NCBI GenBank assembly: GCA_029565915.1
Contig: JAKQNG010000097.1
Span: forward strand, 1-39,912
Direction of reading: 5' to 3'
Origin: Deltaproteobacteria bacterium
GTDB taxonomy: Bacteria > Myxococcota_A > Polyangia > JAAYKL01
Length of the DNA stretch: 39,912 bases
Position numbers and translations under genes: made by a program. Below, piece after piece: positions 16,629-23,611 of the stretch; positions within the stretch are counted from its first letter, which is position 1; the number at the start of each line of letters is the position of its first letter. The notes under the pieces were generated by a model. It worked only from the letters and a program-made list of their open reading frames with translations, was not told where the DNA came from and did no database searches.

Positions 16629-19166
16629 CTAGAAAAAGTTCCCGAAGGTGAACTCGAACATCTGTTTGTCTTCTCCGGGGAACCGTTTGAGCGGGAATCC
16701 CCACTCGAACCGCAACGGGCCCATGGGGGAGAACCAGCGGAAACCGAAGCCCATGGAGGTCCGCAGATAAAATGGATTCCGATTGCAGGGATCCGTATAT
16801 TCGTTGATGCCCCGTCCGCCGCCCGCCTGACACCAGGAATCTTCCAGGTTGAACGAGTTGCCTGCGTCGAAGAAGAACACGCCCTTGATACCGGCCATTT
16901 CAATGATCGGAAATTCGATTTCCGCGTTGAATGTGACCCGCATGTTGCCACCGATGTTGATGCCCCGTGTGAGGGGCTCTGCATTGGGATTGAACGTGGA
17001 CGGAATGGAGAGACGCGGTCCCAGGGACCACGGATAGTAGCCCCGGACGTCCATGATGCCGCCCGAACGGTAGCGCAGGGAAATGGGAAGGCCCTGTTTC
17101 GTGTTGGAGTGGATGAGCCCCACCACGCCGTTCAGCCGGAAAACGAATTTCCAGAAGAGGGGAAGGTACCACTTGGAGGTGAGGGTGTACTGGGTGTAGT
17201 CGAACTCCGAGCCCAGGTATTCGGTGGCCCACTGGGTGGAAATGGCGTTGTAGGACCCCTTGGTGGGAAACAGCCGGTTGTTGCGGCGGTCGTACACCAG
17301 ACGCCCGGAGATGCTGGAGCTGAGGCCCTCCCGGAACAGGTAGGCCAGCGGCAGTTCGTTGAACCCTGACGAGGTCCGGCGGCCGCTGATGAGCAGTCCG
17401 TCGCTGGCGCCGGTATTCACGGAATCGTGCTGCAGATTGTAGCTGAGATACAACGTCAGGTCCCGCAGGATGAGCGGGTGGCCGAGGGTGATTTCGCCGC
17501 CGGTGGAACTTTTCGTATAGTCCACCTGGGCCATGGTGGTGTTGAACAGCTGAAACGCGAAGGTCCAGTCCGAATCCAGGAAATGGGGCTCCCAGAAATC
17601 GAAGTTGAAGAGCTGGCGCATGCTGGACAGCTGGGCCTGCAGGGAGATCGTCTGGCCGTGTCCCAGAAAATTCTGTTCTGTGATGCGGGCCTGGGCGATG
17701 AAATTTTCCACCGTGCTGAATCCCATGCCGATTTGAAACTGTCCCGTGTGCTTTTCGGTGACCTGCACGGTGACAATTACCCGATCACTGGTGGATCCGG
17801 GTCGGTGCGTGACTTCCACCGATTCAAAGTAGCCGAGCTGGGTGACCCGTGCCTCGGACACGTCGATGCCGGTCTGGGAAAACCGATCGCCTTCGTAAAT
17901 ATCGAGCTGCCGCCGGATGACCCGATCCCTTGTTTTCGTGTTGCCGCGCACGTCGATGCGCTCGAAGTAGGTCATCGGACCGCGGGTGACTTCGAGCACC
18001 AGGTCGACGATGCGGTCCTTGTCGTTGGTGAGGGTTTTCAGGTCGACGTTGGCGTATGCGTATCCGCCGTCCTGATAGTGCCGGGTAATCCGATCCACGT
18101 CCTCCATGACCGACGTGCGCGAGAAATACTCGTCGCGCTTCGTGCGCACCATCGATCGCACCTTGCGGCGTCCGCCCAGCAGTTCCACCTCTCCGCGATC
18201 TGCGCCGTACTCCACCACGTTGATCCGCCCGACCTTGTAGCGCGGGCCCTCCACGAGGGGAATGGACAGAAAGATGTACCGCCGATCAGCCGAGAGCTCC
18301 ACCCGGGGAGTTCCCACCTGGATGTTGATGTATCCCCGATCCCAGTACAGGGCCTGGATCATGGTCATATCCCGGTCGAACAGCTCCCGGTTGAACGTCC
18401 CCGAATCTGTCAGGAACGACAGAGGACCCGACGTGCGGGTGCTCATGTAGCGGGAAATCTCCGCATCGGGGATGGCGTGGTTGCCGACGAACGAAATCCG
18501 TCGCACCGCCACCGCCGCGTGTTCGGAAATGACAAATACGACCACGTCCGCGTTTTCGGTCCCGGATGGCTCAATGCGATGGGTGACTTCGGACAGAAAG
18601 AAGCCCTTCTCCGTGTACAGGTCCTTGATTTTCTGCACATTGCGGTGAATGGCCGGGATGTCGAGGGGCGTGTTTTCCTTCAGGTCCACCACTTCGAGGA
18701 TGTCTTCCTCGTCAATTTCGTCGTTTCCTTCCAGTTTGATTTCGGCGATGGCCCGCTTTTCGGTGACCAGGAAGGTGACGATGACACCGTCCGGCGCCTC
18801 GTTGATAAAGGCCTGCACGTCGCTGAAGAAACCCAGGTTGTACAGGGTGGTGATGTCGCGGCTGATGCGCCCCGCGTTGAAGGTCATCCCTTTGCGGGTG
18901 CCGATGTTGGCGCGGATATCGTCGGCGCCCACGCGGCGGTTTCCTTCGATGGTAACGTCCACCACGGGCGAATCCTGATATTGTTCTCCCACTTCAATGA
19001 CATTGACGGCCGGTGATTCTCCGGCATCTCCGGAATTCTCGAATCCCAGGGCAGGTCGGCCGGCGGCGGCGGGGGTGCCAAAGGAACCGGTCAATTCCTG
19101 CGCGGAAAGAGGCCCCGATAGAACTGTCCCGATGGCTATCCAGATGGCTGTTGTCCGCAGGCTCAT
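16629..19166 (-). CDS. bamA: Outer-membrane protein assembly factor BamA
   Basis: BamA folds beta-barrel proteins into the outer membrane. The 845-residue protein has a signal peptide (cleavage near LSAQE), a low-complexity linker to residue ~65, five POTRA domains (~66-480; for example VVDVTIEGNRRVGADDIRAN opens POTRA1 and YFERIDVRGNTKTRDRVIRR opens POTRA5), and a C-terminal barrel. The barrel contains the conserved loop-6 VRGYYPWSLGPR, close to the usual VRGF/Y motif, and ends with FEFTFGNFF, an aromatic end expected for a barrel strand. Two cysteines in a late loop (SWCQAGG and DPCNRN) are not in the position of the known E. coli loop-6 pair. The ATG is at 19166, 90 bases after fliR, with a possible promoter between; skp follows. 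Confidence 0.97.
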   Translation of the reverse strand: MSLRTTAIWIAIGTVLSGPLSAQELTGSFGTPAAAGRPALGFENSGDAGESPAVNVIEVGEQYQDSPVVDVTIEGNRRVGADDIRANIGTRKGMTFNAGRISRDITTLYNLGFFSDVQAFINEAPDGVIVTFLVTEKRAIAEIKLEGNDEIDEEDILEVVDLKENTPLDIPAIHRNVQKIKDLYTEKGFFLSEVTHRIEPSGTENADVVVFVISEHAAVAVRRISFVGNHAIPDAEISRYMSTRTSGPLSFLTDSGTFNRELFDRDMTMIQALYWDRGYINIQVGTPRVELSADRRYIFLSIPLVEGPRYKVGRINVVEYGADRGEVELLGGRRKVRSMVRTKRDEYFSRTSVMEDVDRITRHYQDGGYAYANVDLKTLTNDKDRIVDLVLEVTRGPMTYFERIDVRGNTKTRDRVIRRQLDIYEGDRFSQTGIDVSEARVTQLGYFESVEVTHRPGSTSDRVIVTVQVTEKHTGQFQIGMGFSTVENFIAQARITEQNFLGHGQTISLQAQLSSMRQLFNFDFWEPHFLDSDWTFAFQLFNTTMAQVDYTKSSTGGEITLGHPLILRDLTLYLSYNLQHDSVNTGASDGLLISGRRTSSGFNELPLAYLFREGLSSSISGRLVYDRRNNRLFPTKGSYNAISTQWATEYLGSEFDYTQYTLTSKWYLPLFWKFVFRLNGVVGLIHSNTKQGLPISLRYRSGGIMDVRGYYPWSLGPRLSIPSTFNPNAEPLTRGINIGGNMRVTFNAEIEFPIIEMAGIKGVFFFDAGNSFNLEDSWCQAGGGRGINEYTDPCNRNPFYLRTSMGFGFRWFSPMGPLRFEWGFPLKRFPGEDKQMFEFTFGNFF

Positions 19167-19202
19167 TTCTGTTTTGTTCGCTTCCGCCGCTTCCGTATTA
19201 AT

Positions 19203-19260
19203 CGATATCGAATATCGAAAATGAATGCGTTTATTACGTTGGCTATCAATATAAAGTCAA
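19203..19260 (-). promoter_or_regulatory. AT-rich region with possible bamA promoter and dyad
   Basis: On the minus strand TTGACT (19255-19260) overlaps the fliR stop and is followed after 18 bases by TAATAA (19231-19236); the -35 is good and the -10 weak. Downstream, CGATAT (19203-19208) and ATATCG (19212-19217) form a perfect inverted repeat around CGA, about 40 bases before the bamA ATG. The 60 bases are strikingly AT-rich for this sequence, which supports a control region. The exact start is uncertain. Confidence 0.35.
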
Positions 19261-19973
19261 CACAGATCCACCAGCGCGACCGAAAGGTAATCCACGCCGA
19301 GGGATACGACCTTCCACAGGACGCCGATGGCGACGATTTGAACTGCCAGCGATCGGAAGGGACTGCTGTCCAGTGGGCTGATGCCGAAGAACCGGGCACC
19401 GCCAATATACAACAGATCCGCCGCCGCCGCCGCGACGAAGACCGGCGCTGCGAGCATGGCGCCGACCGCGAAACTGCCGGTGACCAGGTGGACCATCGCG
19501 GTCAGCCAGTCGCTCGAAGGTGCCATCAGGATGCCCGGGGGCGCGTAGTGCCGGGAGGCAATCAGGGCCGTAAACAGGGCGTGGTGGCCACCGGCGGAAA
19601 CGAACACCACCAGGCCGAGGGAGGAGTAGAAGGTGGCAGCGGGGGAGGATTCGCCGGGGTGTCCGTTGAGGAAGATGGAATGGGATACCAGGGCGCCGGC
19701 CATCCGGAATACGGACAGGCAGATGCCCACCCCCGTGCCGAGGGCGATGCCGACGATGACCTCGAACAGCACCGCGGCGGCGAGGGCGGCCCCTCCGGGC
19801 AGTGGAATCGGCTCACCGGACGGTGCGGTGACGAGGGAGAGGGCCAGTGCGAGGCCCACCGACGGCAGCATCGGCAGTGGACCGTGGAGGGTGAGCGGTG
19901 CGATCCGGAGGGCGGCAATCGTCCGGATGAACTGGAGAAACACGGCATAGAACATGGGTTCCAGCAGGGACAT
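19257..19973 (-). CDS. FliR/SctT-family export-gate membrane protein
   Basis: The 238-residue protein is strongly hydrophobic, with about six predicted membrane helices. It carries the FliR/SctT pattern: an N-terminal FLQFIRTIAALRIAPLTLHG segment, then VLFEVIVGIALGTGVGICLS, FRMAGALVSHSIFLNG, and GLVVFVSAGGHHALFTALIA. FliR and SctT, with FliP/SctR and FliQ/SctS, form the inner-membrane export gate of flagella and type III secretion systems. It is slightly short for FliR (~255-265). The FliQ/SctS gene ends six bases upstream, so they share a transcript. No FliP, FlhA, FlhB, ATPase or flagellar structural gene is in the window, so flagellar and secretion roles cannot be told apart. Confidence 0.8.
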   Translation of the reverse strand: MSLLEPMFYAVFLQFIRTIAALRIAPLTLHGPLPMLPSVGLALALSLVTAPSGEPIPLPGGAALAAAVLFEVIVGIALGTGVGICLSVFRMAGALVSHSIFLNGHPGESSPAATFYSSLGLVVFVSAGGHHALFTALIASRHYAPPGILMAPSSDWLTAMVHLVTGSFAVGAMLAAPVFVAAAAADLLYIGGARFFGISPLDSSPFRSLAVQIVAIGVLWKVVSLGVDYLSVALVDLC

Positions 19974-19979
19974 GGTGGA

Positions 19980-20249
19980 CTATCCACCCACGCGGGAGAT
20001 GAGCTGCCAGGTGGCAGAGGCAAATGCCTTTACCCGTTCGCCGATCCATGGGGCGATGAGGAGCAGTCCACCCAGCACACAGAGGGAGCGGGCGGCCATG
20101 CCGATGGCGGGTTCGGACAGGCGGGTGGCCACCGCGAGAAGTCCCGTCAGAACGCCGGACAACAGGGCAGATGCCAGCAACGGAACGCTGAGCAATAGCA
20201 GCAGTTTCAGCGATTGCGCGGCGACATCGAGGCAGGCGGACGGTTCCAT
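19980..20249 (-). CDS. FliQ/SctS-family export-gate membrane protein
   Basis: At 89 residues it has the exact usual length of FliQ. It has two predicted helices (about 13-37 and 53-70) with the family pattern AAQSLKLLLLLSVPLLASALLSGVLTGLL, written here as AAQSLKLLLLLSVPLL and SGVLTGLLAVAT, and a second helix ending LIAPWIGERVKAFAS, compared with the usual PWM segment. FliQ/SctS winds around the FliP-FliR core of the type III export gate. It starts three bases after the upstream AgmX-like gene and ends six bases before the FliR-like gene. The pair order Q-R is conserved in flagellar and secretion loci, which strengthens both calls. Confidence 0.78.
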   Translation of the reverse strand: MEPSACLDVAAQSLKLLLLLSVPLLASALLSGVLTGLLAVATRLSEPAIGMAARSLCVLGGLLLIAPWIGERVKAFASATWQLISRVGG

Positions 20250-20252
20250 GGC

Positions 20253-21545
20253 TCAGCGGGCAGGCGTGAACACGATGGGGAACTGTACGCTGGAGGTGCC
20301 ACCGCTCGCCGGGAACATCCACTGGCGGACGGATCCTTCCAGGCATTTTGCCATGGCGGGATATCCGGCGCCGGCGCCGGAGAGTGACACGGTTTTCACC
20401 ATGCCGGAGGTGCCTACGGTCACGTCGAACAGGACCTTCAGATCCCGATCCGTCGGCGCAGTACCGGCCTTCATGGCGCGTTCATAACAGAGCTGCAGGC
20501 TGCTGCTGTTTTTGGACACCACCGTGCTCATCTGCCGGGACGACAGCGACTGGCCCGAAGACGCGGCCGAGCTGTCCCCTCTGCCCGCGGCGAGATCCTC
20601 CATCAACCGGCGTCGCCGCTGCTCCGGCGTTTCCTTTGCAGTGCCGCCGGCGGCAGCGGGCCGGGCGCCCGTACGGGTCCGGGCGGATGGACTGGCGGCG
20701 TTGTCCACCTTTTCGCCCGCGGATTCGGTTTCCACTGCGCCAAGGGGGCGATCCCGGTAAACGACCTGCGTTTTCTCGACAATCTTTTCCTTGATAATGG
20801 TTTCGGGCTTGTTCTTTCCAAGGAAGATCACCAGGGCGAGAACGGCCCCGCTGGCCACGAAGAAGCTGACGGCCGCAAGAATTTTCCAGTTTCGTCCGCT
20901 GCCCGTCGGGGCAGGCGGTGCGATGGACGGGAGATGGCCGCAGGCGGTGGGCTCTGTTGCCGCCGGCGGCCAGAGGGTGGGCAGTTGGGCTGCCTCCGGG
21001 GAAGGGGGCGGGATCGACGGGCCGGCCGGCAGGGACTCCGTATCCCGCCGCACTTCTGCCAGCAGATCAACGAGGATTGCGCAGTCGCCAAGGGGCATCC
21101 AGTCGATCAGTCCTTCCTTCCATATCAGGGTCCGGTCGGTCACCTGTCGCCGGTCCCGGAACGATGCCACCTTCCGTGCGCTGACCGGTCCCACGGGTTG
21201 ACCATCCATGGCCACGTACCAGACCTCCGCACCGGGTCCGCCGGAGGTGGTCGGGATAGCGGAGCGGATGGCCTCGTCGAGGCCGCCCTCAACCGAGGCC
21301 GGTGATGGGGCCCCGGCGCCATGGCGGAAGGATTGGGCAAACCGATCCGCCAGGGGCGAACCGTTGGCGGCAGATGGAGTGGCGGCATTGCGGTTGATGG
21401 CCGCCGGCGGAATGGAGGATCGCAACGGGTCCGCCACTTCGATCACGGCACCGCACTTGCGGCATTTGATTTTCAGAATCCGGCCGTGAACCCGTTCATC
21501 CTTGATACTGTACTTCGCCTGACATTTTTCGCAGATGACCTTCAT
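20253..21545 (-). CDS. Zinc-ribbon, GYF-domain and AgmX/TonB-like C-terminal protein
   Basis: The 430-residue protein is a mosaic common in myxobacteria. Residues 1-37 form a zinc ribbon (Cys5-x2-Cys8 and Cys28-x2-Cys31, in MKVICEKCQAKYSIKDERV and KIKCRKCG). Residues ~107-155 form a GYF-type peptide-binding domain (EVWYVAMDGQPVGPVSARKV, then TLIWKEGLIDWMPLGD). Pro/Ala-rich linkers flank a single membrane helix at ~218-243. The C-terminal ~100 residues match the AgmX/PglI-type domain, starting near SSLQLCYERAMKAG, which resembles the periplasmic energy-coupling end of TonB. AgmX-type proteins are linked to adventurous gliding motility in Myxococcus. Here the gene is in a tight operon with FliQ/FliR-like genes and a response regulator. 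Its partner is unknown. Confidence 0.85.
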   Translation of the reverse strand: MKVICEKCQAKYSIKDERVHGRILKIKCRKCGAVIEVADPLRSSIPPAAINRNAATPSAANGSPLADRFAQSFRHGAGAPSPASVEGGLDEAIRSAIPTTSGGPGAEVWYVAMDGQPVGPVSARKVASFRDRRQVTDRTLIWKEGLIDWMPLGDCAILVDLLAEVRRDTESLPAGPSIPPPSPEAAQLPTLWPPAATEPTACGHLPSIAPPAPTGSGRNWKILAAVSFFVASGAVLALVIFLGKNKPETIIKEKIVEKTQVVYRDRPLGAVETESAGEKVDNAASPSARTRTGARPAAAGGTAKETPEQRRRRLMEDLAAGRGDSSAASSGQSLSSRQMSTVVSKNSSSLQLCYERAMKAGTAPTDRDLKVLFDVTVGTSGMVKTVSLSGAGAGYPAMAKCLEGSVRQWMFPASGGTSSVQFPIVFTPAR

Positions 21546-21556
21546 GGGGCCCCGGA

Positions 21557-22954
21557 TCAGAGAATTTCCATCAAGTGCTGCTTGATGCTGTTGCGTGTCT
21601 CTTCGTCCGGACAGTAGTGCAGGGAGCGTTCCCAGGTTTCAATCGCCTTGAACTTGAAACCCGCCTTCTGATAGAGGAGCGCCAGATTCTTCATGGCCGG
21701 AAAATAGTCGGGTTCCAGCTCCAGCGTGTTTTCCAGTTCGCGGATGGCCTGGTAATTGAGCGACTTCTTTCCAAGCAGCAGGGCGAGGTTGAAATGCAGC
21801 TTGAACGCCAGCGGATCGATTTCGAGTCCCTTTTTCAGCAGCTCAATGGCCTTGTCGATGTCGCCGTTCTTGTAGGCAGAGATGCTCTGGGCGAGAATGG
21901 TCTCTGTCTTCCGCGTCAGATCTTCATGGGCTTCCCGGAATGCATGATTGTCCACGGCGATGTGCTTCTGCACCTTTTCCATGAACTCCCCGAGCTTGAA
22001 GGGTTTTTCGATGAAGTCGTCCACCCCGTAGGAATCCTTGAGGTCCTGCGCGTAGCGCCAACCCCGGTAAATGGCCGAAATCATGATGACGGGGATGTGT
22101 CCGTATTTTTTGCTGCCTTTGATTTTTTTGCAGATATCGAATCCGTGGACCTCCGGCAGCATGGCGTCGAGAATGATCATGTCGGGTTCTTCATTCTGCA
22201 CCAGCTGAATGGCCTCCAATCCACGGGATGCGGTCACCACGTCGTAACCTTTTTCGGTCAGCACGCGGGAGATGAGCAGGCGGATGTCGTCTTCATCGTC
22301 GACCACGAGGATTTTTTTCTGCACTTCCAGCTGTGGCGCAGCAGCGGCCACCGCCACAGGACGAGGGGTCAGTTGCTCCTCCAGCGGCACATCAATTTCG
22401 ATATCCAGATCGAGTGGGCCGGACGGGATCTGTCCGAGGGCCGTCGCGCCCAGAACGGTTGCCGCCTGGGAAACGGACGGTTCTGGTGAATTCGGTGCCG
22501 CGGACACGCGGGGCCGCGCCTGGGCCTTTGCAAATCCGGGACCGGTGAACAGCTTCTGTCCGGCTTCCCGGGCGTTGTAAACCGACTCGATCAGGCGTTT
22601 CAACTGCTCGACCAGGGCCACATGGGGAAACACCTTCTTGCCGGATACGAATTCGATTTCGTCGATGACCTTGCGGTCTTCGGGGGCGGCCATGGCCATC
22701 TTCAGGTTGTCGCCGGATACCGCAAACGGAAGAATCACGTGCTGCTCGGCAATTTCCCGCGGCAGCACATCGAGAATTTTCAGTTCGAACTGCACCTCAT
22801 CGAGGTTGACGGCCGGTACGCCGGCCTTTTCGCTCAGCTCCGCCAGTTTCCTGGTTATGTCGTTCACTTCCATCTCCCTGGCTCCCGGGATCAGGCTCGC
22901 ATCCCTCTGCTTCAACTGCACCCGGCCCAGTCTTGTCGTATCGTTATCCGCCAT
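21557..22954 (-). CDS. T2SSE_N-like domain, response-regulator receiver and TPR protein
   Basis: From the ATG at 22954 the protein has 465 residues; a TTG at 22987 is rejected as start. Residues ~34-127 match the N-terminal domain of GspE/PilB-type ATPases (T2SSE_N, related to the c-di-GMP-binding MshEN): AELSEKAGVPAVNLDEVQF, LPREIAEQHVILPFAVSG, KMAMAAPEDRKVIDEIEFV. After a disordered linker, residues 212-330 form a CheY-like receiver with Asp219/Asp220, phospho-acceptor Asp263 (ILDAMLP), Ser293 and Lys317 (EKPF). Residues ~350-455 form three TPR units (NGDIDKAIELLKKGLEIDP first). There is no DNA-binding or enzymatic output, so signalling is probably by protein contact. It leads the AgmX/FliQ/FliR operon, eleven bases before the next gene. 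Confidence 0.85.
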   Translation of the reverse strand: MADNDTTRLGRVQLKQRDASLIPGAREMEVNDITRKLAELSEKAGVPAVNLDEVQFELKILDVLPREIAEQHVILPFAVSGDNLKMAMAAPEDRKVIDEIEFVSGKKVFPHVALVEQLKRLIESVYNAREAGQKLFTGPGFAKAQARPRVSAAPNSPEPSVSQAATVLGATALGQIPSGPLDLDIEIDVPLEEQLTPRPVAVAAAAPQLEVQKKILVVDDEDDIRLLISRVLTEKGYDVVTASRGLEAIQLVQNEEPDMIILDAMLPEVHGFDICKKIKGSKKYGHIPVIMISAIYRGWRYAQDLKDSYGVDDFIEKPFKLGEFMEKVQKHIAVDNHAFREAHEDLTRKTETILAQSISAYKNGDIDKAIELLKKGLEIDPLAFKLHFNLALLLGKKSLNYQAIRELENTLELEPDYFPAMKNLALLYQKAGFKFKAIETWERSLHYCPDEETRNSIKQHLMEIL

Positions 22955-23006
22955 GGTCCCGGTCGCCTGTTTCTCCCGATGGAACAATCGAAAAAAATGC
23001 GCACCC

Positions 23007-23036
23007 AGTTTACACGATAAGAATCGGCAGTCACAA
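23007..23036 (-). promoter_or_regulatory. Predicted promoter of the regulator-AgmX-FliQ-FliR operon
   Basis: On the minus strand TTGTGA (23031-23036) and TAAACT (23007-23012) are 18 bases apart. Each matches 4/6 of the sigma-70 consensus. The region upstream is AT-rich and lies in the 130-base gap after the lipoprotein gene, so a separate start for the operon here is plausible. Confidence 0.38.
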
Positions 23037-23084
23037 CACTAAAATATTGAAATGAATTGCGGAATTGGAAAAAGCAGAAGGCCG

Positions 23085-23561
23085 CTACATGCCGCTCAGA
23101 ATCAGGAAGGAATCCTTCTGCCGTTCGAGTTCCAGTCGCTTATCGCCCGTGTGGTTGTGCCAGCGGGTTTCGCCATCCACGGAATACTGGAAGCTCATCG
23201 TGTAGGTGTACTGGACGAACACGACGCTGTCCTGCACGAAAATGTCCCGGTATCGCATTTCAAACCGGATTTCCTCCACCGCGGAAAAGCGTTCGGAAAT
23301 GACCCGTTCCAGTCCGTCCCGGTCCACGTCGTCGTCCCCCGTGGGGGTGCCCGAGTTGTCGAAATATCGGGGTGCCGCCAGGGACATCAGTACACCGATG
23401 TTGCGATCCTCCACGGCGTGACGATATCGTTCGACAAACGCGATGACCTCCCGGTTGAAATCCGTGTCCACAATTTCCGTATTGGGAATGTATTGCTTCT
23501 GGCACCCGATCAGCGACAGGGCGAGTATCCATCCAAATATTGCGGCCGATGCTGTTCTCAT
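23085..23561 (-). CDS. Lipoprotein with NTF2/SnoaL-like fold
   Basis: The ATG at 23561 has AGGAG seven bases upstream and gives 158 residues. The signal ends in the lipobox LIGC (Cys20), followed by Gln-Lys, so outer-membrane sorting is likely by the E. coli rule. The mature part looks like the cone-shaped NTF2 fold: a helix FVERYRHAVEDRNIGVLMSL, then PRYFDNSGTPTGDDD, then long strands (EIRFEMRYRDIFVQDSVVFV and YTYTMSFQY) and an end KRLELERQKDSFLILSGM. Such domains bind small ligands or act as partners; no catalytic set is obvious. The frame is open upstream to 24314, but that stretch overlaps the previous gene and is not a real extension. It lies between the exported protein gene and the regulator operon. 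Confidence 0.8.
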   Translation of the reverse strand: MRTASAAIFGWILALSLIGCQKQYIPNTEIVDTDFNREVIAFVERYRHAVEDRNIGVLMSLAAPRYFDNSGTPTGDDDVDRDGLERVISERFSAVEEIRFEMRYRDIFVQDSVVFVQYTYTMSFQYSVDGETRWHNHTGDKRLELERQKDSFLILSGM

Positions 23562-23611
23562 GACCTTCTCCTGCGGTGCGTCAACTGAAGATACGCATAC
23601 CACGGGCCCAC

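Noticed and set aside
17427-19016. 529-residue open frame on the plus strand
   Set aside because: It is antisense to bamA, with no ribosome site and no recognisable domain; the bamA frame has clear POTRA and barrel motifs.
19257-20249. Calling the FliQ/FliR-like pair flagellar
   Set aside because: No other flagellar or secretion gene is in the window, and these families serve both systems, so no gene symbol was assigned.
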